Positions 25,843 to 33,396 of a stretch of 34,591 bases of DNA are shown here, piece after piece. The notes under the pieces were generated by a model. The model did no database searches. It was given only the letters and a program-made list of their open reading frames with translations, and was not told the DNA's origin. Source of the DNA: Deltaproteobacteria bacterium (lineage in GTDB: Bacteria; Myxococcota_A; UBA796; GCA-2862545); contig JAFGVK010000183.1 of assembly GCA_016938035.1 (NCBI GenBank), positions 1 to 34,591 of the forward strand, given 5' to 3'. The translations under genes were made by a program, and so were the position numbers. Each line of letters starts with the position of its first letter. The first letter of the stretch is position 1.

Positions 25843-28665
25843 ATGTTGCGCGTCTTCAAAGGATCTACGCTGCTGCTCGCTCTCCTCGCCTGGGGGGCGC
25901 CGGCGGTCGCTGAAGAGCCGCAGGACAGCGTCGGGGTCACCTGGGAGACCGTGCTGCAGACGGTGGTGCCGGCGGTGGTGTCCATCAGGGTCACCGCGGT
26001 GCGCAGCTTCGACACCGAGAACGCCGGCTCCAGCCAGGGGACCGGCTTCCTGGTGGATCGCGAGCGCGGCATCATCCTGACCAACCGGCACATGGTCCAC
26101 GCGGGGCCGGTGCTGGCGGAGGCGGTCTTCCTCGACGACACAGAGGTGGAGCTCCAGCCCATCTACCGCGATCCGGTGCACGATTTTGGCTTCTACCGAG
26201 TGGATCCTGCCCGCATCCCGGAGGGGACGGTGGCGCTGCCGCTGGTCCCAGAGGCTGCGCGGGCCCAGCGGGAGATCCGCGTAGTGGGCAACGACGCGGG
26301 CGAGAAGGTGTCGATCCTGGACGGGACGCTCGCCAGGCTGGACCGGAACGCGCCCTACTATGGTGACAACACCTACAACGACTTCAACACCTTCTACTTC
26401 CAGGCAGCCTCGAACACCTCTGGCGGCTCCTCTGGATCGCCGGTGGTGGATCAGGAGGGGCGGGTCATCGCCCTGAACGCGGGGGGTGCGACGCAGGCAG
26501 CCTCGTCGTTTTACCTTCCCCTCGACCGGGTGACGCGCGCCCTGTCGATGATCCAGCGGGGGCAGCAGGTGACCCGCGGGACCATGGAGGCCATCTTCAC
26601 CTACACGTCCTTCGACGAGCTCTACCGGCTGGGGCTCCCGGAGGGGGTGAGGGCCGAGGTGACGGGCAGCGACCCCGACGGAACGGGCATGCTGGTGGTG
26701 TCTGACGTGGTGCCTGGGGGCCCTGCGGACGGCCTGCTGCACGCGGGCGATGTGCTCTACACCGTCGAGGGGCTGCCTGTCACCCGCTTCGTCCCGCTGG
26801 AGGAGCAGCTCGACGCCAGGGTAGGGGAGGCCCTGCGGCTCGAGGTGTTCCGCGGGGGCGCGCTGGTGACGCTGGAGGTGAAGGTGGAGGACCTCCACAG
26901 GGTCACCCCCGCCGCCTACCTCGACGTGTCGCGGGGGGTGGTGCACGAGCTGTCCCTGCAGCAGGCCCGCAACCACGCCATCCCCGCGGGGGGGCCCTAT
27001 GTGGCGCTGTCCGGCTACATGTTGGGAAACGCCGGGATCCCAGAGGGGGCGGTCTTCACCTCGGTGGACGGCCAGCCGGTGGGGAGCACCGAGGCCTTTC
27101 GCGACCGCCTGGCGAGCTATCCGCACGGCAAGCGGGTCAGGGTGCGCTATTTCCTCGTCTCGGAGCCGCGGCGTGAGGTGGAGACGACGATCGTGATCGA
27201 CCGGGAGTGGTTCCCGATGCAGACCTGCACCCTCGACGCGACGGGGCTGTGGCCCTGCGTGGCGGCGCCTGCCCCGCCTGCCCCCGCGGAAGAGGAGGCC
27301 GCATCGTTCCACCCCCTGCGGGCGGAGGACAAGGTGGCTGCGCGGGTGGCGGACTCTCTGGTGATGGTGAATTTCGACATCCCGGTGCCCAGCGCGGGGA
27401 TGCGCGACTTCCATTTTGTCGGCGTGGGCGTGGTTGTTGACGCCGAGCGCGGGCTGGTGGTCGTGGATCGGGACACGGTGCCGGTCGCTGCTGGCGATAT
27501 TGAGGTTACCTTTGGGGGCACAGTGCGGGTCCCGGCCGAGCTGGTGTATCTCCACCCGGTACACAACCTCGCGGTGATCCGGTACGACCCGGCCAGGCTC
27601 CTGGGGGGCGCGGTCAGGGGCGTGCCCTTGCGGGTGCTGCCGCTGGCGCCGGGGGAGCGGGTCTGGCAGGTGGGTCTGGACGCGAGCCTCCAGGTAGTGA
27701 GCGCGGAGACCACGGTGGAGGAGCGGGACGCACTCTACACAGCGCCAGCGGGGACCCCGCGCTTCAGGGACGCCAACGTGGAGGGGGTGGACCTGGATGG
27801 GCCGGTCTCGTCTCTTGGGGGGTTGCTGGCGGACAGGCAGGGGCGTTTGATCGCGCTGTGGGCCTCGTTCGTCGACCAGGCCAGCGGGGATCGGACCTTC
27901 CACGGGCTGCCGGCCTCGTATCTGGAGAGGATCCTCGACCCGATCCGGGCAGGAGAGCCTGTGGCCTATAGAGATCTGGGCGCGGAGCTCTTCCCGCTAA
28001 ACGTCGTTGAGGCCCGCGACCGGGGCCTCTCGGAGGAGCGGGTGCGGCAGGTGGTGGAGCAGGAGCCCTACCGGCGCAGGGTGCTGGAGGTCGTCCGCAT
28101 CGGCGGCGGAACCCCCGCGGAGGAGGTGCTCCGCGAGGGAGACATCCTGCTGGAGATGGACGGGATCGCGATCCCGTCGGTGGGGGACCTCGAGCGCGCG
28201 TCCTCTCGCGATCAGGTGGCGCTCACCTTGCTCAGAGACGGAATGGAGCTCACGGTGGAGCTCCGCACCGTGCCCCTGGAGGGTGGGGGCGTGGACCGGA
28301 TGGTGTCGTGGGCTGGCCTCCAGCTCCATGAGCCCCACAGGGAGGTGGCGGCGCAGCGCGGGATCAAGGCCGAGGGCGTCTATATCTCGTGGATGTGGTA
28401 CGGCTCCCCCGCGGCGCGGTACAACATCCGCCCCGTGCGTCGCCTAGTGGCGGTCAATGACGTTTCCACACCAGATATGGACACCTTCCTGGCAGCCATC
28501 GCGCCGCTGGCGGACGGTGCGTCTGTGCGGCTCAAGCTGGTGGACATGGACGAGCGGGAGCAGGTGCGGACCCTCAAGGTGGACTTGAGCTACTGGCCCA
28601 CACAGGTGTATGAGCTTCGAGACGGGCGCTGGTCCCGGACCCACCTGGAGAGGCCCTCGCCATGA
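25843..28665 (+). CDS. Nma111-like double-HtrA serine protease with PDZ domains
   Basis: 940 residues from the ATG at 25843 (AAGGGG eight bases upstream; a TTG three bases earlier is also possible). A signal peptide ends about AVA-EEP, so it is periplasmic or secreted. Protease domain 1 has catalytic H83 (LTNRHMV), D114 (IYRDPVHDFGF) and S197 (GGSSGSP), and carries phrases typical of fungal Nma111: EIRVVGNDAGEK, RLDRNAPYYG, TYNDFNTFY. A PDZ-like domain follows (~265-345). A second, degenerate protease domain (~500-700; GLVVVDRDTVP where His is expected, SSLGGLL where Ser is expected) and further PDZ-like parts complete the fold. Two tandem HtrA units, the second dead, are the architecture of yeast Nma111, about 1000 residues. 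The role is inferred as envelope quality control. Its stop overlaps the transporter's start (ATGA). Confidence 0.88.
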   Translation: MLRVFKGSTLLLALLAWGAPAVAEEPQDSVGVTWETVLQTVVPAVVSIRVTAVRSFDTENAGSSQGTGFLVDRERGIILTNRHMVHAGPVLAEAVFLDDTEVELQPIYRDPVHDFGFYRVDPARIPEGTVALPLVPEAARAQREIRVVGNDAGEKVSILDGTLARLDRNAPYYGDNTYNDFNTFYFQAASNTSGGSSGSPVVDQEGRVIALNAGGATQAASSFYLPLDRVTRALSMIQRGQQVTRGTMEAIFTYTSFDELYRLGLPEGVRAEVTGSDPDGTGMLVVSDVVPGGPADGLLHAGDVLYTVEGLPVTRFVPLEEQLDARVGEALRLEVFRGGALVTLEVKVEDLHRVTPAAYLDVSRGVVHELSLQQARNHAIPAGGPYVALSGYMLGNAGIPEGAVFTSVDGQPVGSTEAFRDRLASYPHGKRVRVRYFLVSEPRREVETTIVIDREWFPMQTCTLDATGLWPCVAAPAPPAPAEEEAASFHPLRAEDKVAARVADSLVMVNFDIPVPSAGMRDFHFVGVGVVVDAERGLVVVDRDTVPVAAGDIEVTFGGTVRVPAELVYLHPVHNLAVIRYDPARLLGGAVRGVPLRVLPLAPGERVWQVGLDASLQVVSAETTVEERDALYTAPAGTPRFRDANVEGVDLDGPVSSLGGLLADRQGRLIALWASFVDQASGDRTFHGLPASYLERILDPIRAGEPVAYRDLGAELFPLNVVEARDRGLSEERVRQVVEQEPYRRRVLEVVRIGGGTPAEEVLREGDILLEMDGIAIPSVGDLERASSRDQVALTLLRDGMELTVELRTVPLEGGGVDRMVSWAGLQLHEPHREVAAQRGIKAEGVYISWMWYGSPAARYNIRPVRRLVAVNDVSTPDMDTFLAAIAPLADGASVRLKLVDMDEREQVRTLKVDLSYWPTQVYELRDGRWSRTHLERPSP

Positions 28666-29426
28666 GCGAAACCGCCCCCGTTTCCAAGCTGAGACTCGGA
28701 ACCTTTATTGGCGTCTTCACCCCGTCAATCCTGACGATTCTCGGTGTGATGATGTTCCTCCGGACCGGCTGGATGGTGGGGAACGTCGGGTGGGGTGGCG
28801 CGATCGCGATCGTGCTCTTCGCCAACCTGATCACCTTCATCACCGCGCTGTCGCTGTCCTCCATGGCGACCAACATGCGGGTGGGGGTGGGAGGAGCCTA
28901 CTACATCATCTCCCGCAGCCTCGGCCTGGAGGTGGGCGGCGCGATCGGGATCCCGCTCTTTCTCTCGCAGGTGCTGTCGGTCACCCTCTACGCCTACGGT
29001 CTGGTGGAGGCGATCCGCAACACGCTGTGGGCTGGCGTGCCCCAGATGCCCCTCGCGGCGCTGATCGTGGTGGCGGTGACCCTGGTGGCCGACAAGAGCA
29101 CCGAGCTGGCGCTGAAGCTGCAACTGCCGCTGATGGCCCTGATCCTCGCCTCGCTGGTGTCCCTGTTCCTGGGGGCCGAGTGGGACTCCATGAAGGTGCC
29201 GCTGGTGGGGACGATGAGCGACGGCGGCTTCTGGCGCACCTTCGCGATCTTCTTTCCCGCTGTTACCGGCATACTTGCCGGCGTGAGCCTCTCTGGTGAC
29301 CTGGCCGATCCCGGGCGTTCGATCCCCAGGGGGGTGCTGTCTGCGGTGGGGGTGGGGCTGGCGGTCTACCTGCTGGTGCCGCTGGCGCTGGGCGCCTCGC
29401 TCACCGCCCCCGTGCTCCTGGACTAG
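28662..29426 (+). CDS. N-terminal half of the interrupted SLC12-type transporter
   Basis: 254 residues; GGAGAGG precedes the ATG, which overlaps the protease stop. Contains the first six to seven membrane helices of the APC fold, with TFIGVFTPSILTILGVMMFLR in helix 1, where cation-chloride cotransporters unwind around the ion site, and GGAYYIISRSLG in helix 3. It could be made as a truncated protein but lacks the rest of the transport core. Confidence 0.7.
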   Translation: MSETAPVSKLRLGTFIGVFTPSILTILGVMMFLRTGWMVGNVGWGGAIAIVLFANLITFITALSLSSMATNMRVGVGGAYYIISRSLGLEVGGAIGIPLFLSQVLSVTLYAYGLVEAIRNTLWAGVPQMPLAALIVVAVTLVADKSTELALKLQLPLMALILASLVSLFLGAEWDSMKVPLVGTMSDGGFWRTFAIFFPAVTGILAGVSLSGDLADPGRSIPRGVLSAVGVGLAVYLLVPLALGASLTAPVLLD

Positions 29427-29480
29427 AACACCCTCCCCTGGAATGAGGTCGCGCTGATCCCGATCCTGGTCCTGCCCGGG

Positions 29481-30839
29481 ATGTTCGGCGCGATCCTCTC
29501 CTCTGCCTTTGGGAGCGTGCTCAGCGCCCCCCGCACGCTGCAGGCCCTCGCCTTCGACCGCTTGGTGCCGGTCGGTCTGGGGAAGCTGGACGAGCGCTCG
29601 GGTGAGCCGATGCTCGCCCTCAGGATCTCGGGCGGCATCGCCTTGGCGGCGGTGCTGCTGGGTGACCTGAACGCGGTGGCGGAGTGGGTGACGATCTTCT
29701 TCCTCACGACCTACGGGGCGCTCAACCTCGTGGCGGGGATCGAGAGCCTCGTCGGGGATCCCTCGTTCCGTCCCAGGATCAGGGTGCCCTGGTGGGCCTC
29801 TTTCCTGGGAGCGGGCGGCTGCCTGCTGGCGATGATGCTGATCAATCCCCTGGCGCTGGGGGTGGCGATCGTGCTCGAGGTGGGGCTGTGGTGGACGCTC
29901 CGGCAGCGCTCGCTCCGCACCACCTGGGGCACGGTCCGCGGGGGCCTGCTGATGGCCGCGACCCGCTTCCTGCTCCTGCGCCTGCGCGAGAGCGCCATCG
30001 AGGCGCGCAATTGGCGCCCGCACATCCTGGTCTTCAGCTCCGATGTCCCCAGGGACGTGGAGCGGGTGCGGCTGGCCGCCTCCTTCTCACAAGACAGCGG
30101 GATCGTCACCGTCAGCACCCTGATGATCGGCCTGTCGGAGGAGCAGCAGCGGTGCTCTGCGCTCGTGGAGGCCTCCCAGCGCGTCCTGGATGATGCGGGG
30201 ATCCTGGCCTTCTCAGAGGTGGCCTCTGTGCCCGACCTGCACGCGGGCGTGATCACCGTGGCGCAGGCCAACGGCTTCGCCGGGCTCTCGTCCAACACGG
30301 TGATGCTCGGCTACCCCGAGGGGCGGACCGACAGGTTGGCGCAGGTGCTGGGGCTCACCAGAAGGCTCAACAACCTGGGCAAGAGCGTGATTATCGCCAG
30401 GATGGCGCTCCCGCGTGAGCGGACGCCCGACCCCCGGCTGGTGGTGTGGTGGAAGGGGAGGCAGCACAACGGCGATCTGATGCTGCTGCTCGCCCACCTG
30501 CTGGCCTCGTCGCAGGGATGGCTCGGGGTGCGGATCGTCCTCAAGAGCGTGGCGGAGGACGAGGTCTCGGCCAAGTCTCTCCACGATGGCTTCGTGCAGA
30601 TGCTGGAGGAGATCCGCATCAACGCCACCGTGGACGTGATCGTGCGCTCGGAGGGCACGCCGGTGCTGGACCTCATCCGGCGCCACTCTCTGCACGCCGA
30701 CATGGTCTTCCTGGGGATGTCTGTCGCGGAGCCCGGCGAGGAGCGGCGGATGGCGGAGCAGCTCGAGGCGCTGCTGGAGGGCCTGCCCAGGGCGGTGCTG
30801 GTGCGCAACGGCGGTCCGTTCCGAGGGGTGCTGGTGTGA
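29481..30839 (+). CDS. C-terminal half of the interrupted SLC12-type transporter
   Basis: First ATG after the stop, 452 residues; the frame itself is open from 29427. No ribosome-binding site is visible, so independent translation is doubtful. Holds the remaining membrane helices (SSAFGSVLSAPRTLQALAFD, then TIFFLTTYGALNLVAGIES) and, from ~30000, a cytosolic domain (RNWRPHILVFSSD, VVWWKGRQHNGDLMLLLAHLL, HADMVFLGMS) like the universal-stress-type C-terminal domain of bacterial and archaeal cation-chloride cotransporters. Its stop overlaps the next gene. Confidence 0.7.
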   Translation: MFGAILSSAFGSVLSAPRTLQALAFDRLVPVGLGKLDERSGEPMLALRISGGIALAAVLLGDLNAVAEWVTIFFLTTYGALNLVAGIESLVGDPSFRPRIRVPWWASFLGAGGCLLAMMLINPLALGVAIVLEVGLWWTLRQRSLRTTWGTVRGGLLMAATRFLLLRLRESAIEARNWRPHILVFSSDVPRDVERVRLAASFSQDSGIVTVSTLMIGLSEEQQRCSALVEASQRVLDDAGILAFSEVASVPDLHAGVITVAQANGFAGLSSNTVMLGYPEGRTDRLAQVLGLTRRLNNLGKSVIIARMALPRERTPDPRLVVWWKGRQHNGDLMLLLAHLLASSQGWLGVRIVLKSVAEDEVSAKSLHDGFVQMLEEIRINATVDVIVRSEGTPVLDLIRRHSLHADMVFLGMSVAEPGEERRMAEQLEALLEGLPRAVLVRNGGPFRGVLV

Positions 30840-31348
30840 CGGCGGTCGCGCTGGGGCCAGCGGGGGAGCGGCGCAGGCTGATCGTCGTGCGGCACGCTCA
30901 GAGCGGGCAGGCCGTGGGATCGGATGACCACGCGCGCACCCTGACCCCTGGGGGGACCGCCGACGCGATCGCGGTGGGGAGGGCCATCGCGGCCTTGGGG
31001 TGGTGGCCCGAGCTGGTGGTCTCGTCGGACAGCGCGCGCACCAGGCTCACCTGGGAGGGGCTGCAGGGAGCGCTGGGAGCGGTGCCGGTCCGCTGGGAGC
31101 CGTCCCTGTACGAGAGCCACCTCGGGGCGGCGCAGGCCGCGTTGGAGGGGGTCCCCTGTGCGGTGTCGACGGTGCTGGTGCTCGGGCACAACCCCACCTG
31201 GGAGCGCCTGGTGGCCTGGCTCAGTGGGGTGCCGGTGGGAATGCGACCAGCCACCGCGGCGCTTCTGGAGACGCGCTCGGGTCGCTGGGACGAGCTGGTG
31301 GGGGCTCCCGAGAGGTGGAGCTTGGTCCAGGTGATCTCTCCGCGCTGA
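30836..31348 (+). CDS. SixA-like phosphohistidine phosphatase (histidine phosphatase family)
   Basis: 170 residues from a GTG start at 30836 that overlaps the transporter stop (GTGA), with GAGGGG upstream; a longer reading would start inside the transporter gene. The RHG-type active site is RHAQSG (LIVVRHAQSGQA), followed by DHARTLTPGGTADAIAVG, VVSSDSARTRLTWEGL and the second active-site His in VLVLGHNPTWERLV, all typical of SixA. SixA dephosphorylates phosphohistidine on signalling or phosphotransfer proteins in E. coli. Here it sits at the end of a kinase-containing gene series, but its target is unknown. Confidence 0.85.
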   Translation: MTAVALGPAGERRRLIVVRHAQSGQAVGSDDHARTLTPGGTADAIAVGRAIAALGWWPELVVSSDSARTRLTWEGLQGALGAVPVRWEPSLYESHLGAAQAALEGVPCAVSTVLVLGHNPTWERLVAWLSGVPVGMRPATAALLETRSGRWDELVGAPERWSLVQVISPR

Positions 31349-31403
31349 TCGGCTCAAGGACCGCGGGCAGCGACCGAACTGCTGGCGAGTTGCTGGAGGC
31401 GAT

Positions 31404-32582
31404 ATGCGACCTGTGTGTCTGATCTCGTTGGCCCTGGCCATGGCGTCCTGTTCGAAGGAGGAACCTGGCGACACCGCAGCGATGGACGTGGAGTTCGAGG
31501 CGTCGGGCCCCGGGGCCGGGCTGGCCTGCGACGCGCCCGCTGGCACCGCCGAGGCGCTGGACGCACAGAGCGCGGTAGAGGGGGCGATGAGCGTGGTGCT
31601 GTCGGACGAGGAGCTGCAGCGTGACTTCCTCGAGGTCTCGGACGGGGGGCGCCGCGCCCTCGACGACAGCTGCTACACCCGCACCAGGGTGGGGGTGGGC
31701 GAGCTGCTCTTCGACCTCGCTGGCTGCGCTGATCAGGGGATGAGCGGCACAGTCACCGTGGAGCGGCAGCTCGCTGGTCCGCTGCTGGTCCACTTCAACG
31801 ACGATTTCGCGGTGAAGACCTACGACGTGGACGGGACCGTCGCGCTGGACCGCGTCTCGGGTGAGGGCGCGAGCTGGACCGTCTTCAGCGCCGACGCAGA
31901 GGGCACCGCGGGCGAGGCCCCCCTGCGGCTCACCGGCCCTGACGGCCCGACGGAGCTGGAGGTGCAGGGGGTGGTGAAGGTGGACGCCGTGGGCAGCGAG
32001 GTGAAGCTCTGGGGCTCGTTCGCGGCGACCACCGGCGGCACCACCAGCACCTTCTATGCCGGTGGGACCGATCAGGACGTGGTGACCCAGGCATCGCCCC
32101 CGGTTGAGGCGGTGCTGTACGGCATCTCGCCGGTCACCTGCCTCTGCCCTCAGGGCGGGCTGGTGGCGGGCGAGGTGAGCTTCTCGATGACCGAGGTCAC
32201 CATCGACCTCGACGCGTACAAGAAGCGCAACCAGGACGAGGACCTCATCCCCGAGCTCACCGTGCCGGTGGAGGTGGCGCTCTCGGGCGCGGTAGAGGTG
32301 CGCTTCACCGGGTGCGGGACCTATGAGCTGGTCTTCAACCCCGAGGAGGGGGCGGAGCCGGCGGTGGTCCTGTCGCTGGAGGCGGTGTCCGGCGCGCTGG
32401 ACGCCGCCTGTGAGGACGGCACCATGCCCGAGGAGGCCTGCACCCTGGCCCGCGGGGCGGTCAGCTACCTGTCGGGCGTGGGCACCAGCGAGCTGACGGT
32501 CAGCTACGACGCCTCGGCGGTGGAGGGGGCCGCCGCTCAGGCGGTCGCCGCCGCGTGGGACACCGCCTTCTGCCAGCTGTGA
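31404..32582 (+). CDS. Lipoprotein of unknown function
   Basis: 392 residues; GGAGG precedes the ATG by five bases. The signal peptide MRPVCLISLALAMASC gives a lipid on Cys16, followed by an acidic, Asp-Thr-rich spacer (GDTAAMD) common in myxobacterial lipoproteins. The mature part is beta-rich, acidic and contains several cysteines (GLACD, DSCYTRT, LAGCADQG, VTCLCPQGG, TGCGTYE, AACEDG, EACTLA), suggesting disulphide-bonded beta domains outside the cytosol. I recognise no family. It is 55 bp after the phosphatase gene and is followed four bases past its stop by a strong hairpin, so it is likely last in the series. Confidence 0.8.
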   Translation: MRPVCLISLALAMASCSKEEPGDTAAMDVEFEASGPGAGLACDAPAGTAEALDAQSAVEGAMSVVLSDEELQRDFLEVSDGGRRALDDSCYTRTRVGVGELLFDLAGCADQGMSGTVTVERQLAGPLLVHFNDDFAVKTYDVDGTVALDRVSGEGASWTVFSADAEGTAGEAPLRLTGPDGPTELEVQGVVKVDAVGSEVKLWGSFAATTGGTTSTFYAGGTDQDVVTQASPPVEAVLYGISPVTCLCPQGGLVAGEVSFSMTEVTIDLDAYKKRNQDEDLIPELTVPVEVALSGAVEVRFTGCGTYELVFNPEEGAEPAVVLSLEAVSGALDAACEDGTMPEEACTLARGAVSYLSGVGTSELTVSYDASAVEGAAAQAVAAAWDTAFCQL

Positions 32583-32586
32583 CGGT

Positions 32587-32637
32587 CCCCGTGCCGCTGT
32601 CCTCGCGGGGGGATCCGGTAGGAACAGCGGCATGGGG
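32587..32637 (+). terminator. Long hairpin after the lipoprotein gene
   Basis: Left arm 32587-32600 (CCCCGTGCCGCTGT) pairs with right arm 32624-32637 (ACAGCGGCATGGGG) over 14 bp with a single G-T wobble, around a 23-base loop. It lies four bases past the stop. No T-run follows; likely a terminator or 3'-end protector for the long plus-strand series. Confidence 0.6.
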
Positions 32638-32714
32638 GAGCGCTGGAGGGCTCCCCGCCAGCACGACATGAGGGCGCGTCGGCGCGAGCTCCTCGGCCCG
32701 GTGACGGGTGCCGG

Positions 32715-33215
32715 CCAGGGGAGCAAGGGGCGCTGGCCACTCCCACCTCCTCCTCGACCGCCTCGAGCAACTCACTGCGGGCCAGGGGCGTGAGGACCTC
32801 TGCCTCGCGCTAGGGGTGCGCTCGGCCCAGCGCGCGACCTGCGCGGCCTCCCCCTGGGCCGAGCCAGTACCAGGTGGCGCAGCCCGGCCTGTACGGCGGT
32901 CTCCCTCACGTCCAGCGGGAGCAGCGCGTTCAGGCGCTCCGTCGAGACAGAGGAGCGCGCGCGGGGGTCGGACAGCGCGCGCACAGCGCCCAACGCGCCT
33001 CGGCGTCCATCTTCACAGACGGCCTCACCACGAGGTGAGGCGAGGCGAGCCGGAGCACACCGCCCTCTTTGTAGAAGTGAAGCCGTCGTATGGTGCTGGC
33101 GACGTGCCGCGCTGGGACAGCTCCCGAAGCACCTCGGTGCGCGGCGCCCCTAAGTGGACGAGGGCTCGAGGGGCGCCGTCTCAGCAGCCGCGGTGGACAG
33201 GCGTTCGAGTCACTC
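32715..33215 (-). pseudogene. Decayed gene remnant with multiple frame changes
   Basis: No single frame is intact, but successive minus-strand pieces in changing frames look like real protein rather than G+C noise. In order: LERLSTAAAETAPLE; ALVHLGAPRTEVLRELSQRG; RRLHFYKEGGVLRLASPHLV and VRPSVKMDAEARWALCAR; ALSDPRARSSVSTERLNALL and PLDVRETAVQAGLRHL; EAAQVARWAERTPSA; EVLTPLARSELLEAVEEEVG. They follow each other with almost no gap, needing about five frame changes. They are Leu/Glu/Val-rich, unlike the Arg/Pro/Ser-rich shadow frames. The family is not recognised. It is either an old pseudogene or a set of sequencing indels. Confidence 0.4.
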
Positions 33216-33396
33216 CTCTGGGGGGAGGTTGGCAGAGACATCAGAGAGGGGATGTGTGCGTGACGTGCCCGCTGAACGCTGCCTGAGTGCGCGGCGTCAA
33301 GCGTGTCCGTGTGCGATTATTGTCGCGTGTTCCGAAAGGATCGTGCGATTCTGGATGTCTCAAAGGACGGCAGTCGGCGGAGGGCCGGAGCTCCTG
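33216..33396. other. Non-coding gap
   Basis: About 180 bp, noticeably less G+C-rich at 33300-33350, with GTGCGATT occurring twice. No gene, hairpin or promoter can be supported. Confidence 0.5.

Larger units (their letters stand above)
28662..30839 (+). pseudogene. SLC12-type (cation-chloride cotransporter-like) gene interrupted by an in-frame TAG
   Basis: Reading one frame from the ATG at 28662 to the TGA at 30839 gives a 725-position transporter of ordinary SLC12/APC length, broken once by TAG at codon 255 (29424-29426). The sequence across the stop stays family-like: GASLTAPVLLD, stop, NTLPWNEVALIPILVLPG, then GAILSSAFGSVLSAPRTLQA, a phrase conserved in cation-chloride cotransporters. There is no frameshift and no other stop. 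TAG ends at least four intact genes here, so it is not reassigned genome-wide. A single change from a sense codon such as TAC would explain it, as would a base-calling error. Either the gene is newly inactivated or readthrough makes some product. Confidence 0.8.

Noticed and set aside
25837..27903. Minus-strand 688-codon frame opposite the protease
   Set aside because: His/Arg/Pro-rich antisense shadow of a protein with clear catalytic motifs.
29424..29426. Genome-wide reassignment of TAG to an amino acid
   Set aside because: TAG terminates several intact genes in the window (for example at 5910, 8906, 16738 and 17968), each with a normal protein end.
32708..33286. Plus-strand 192-codon frame in the gap after the lipoprotein
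   Set aside because: Arg/Pro/Gly/Ser-rich, no ribosome-binding site, and opposite the stitched gene remnant.
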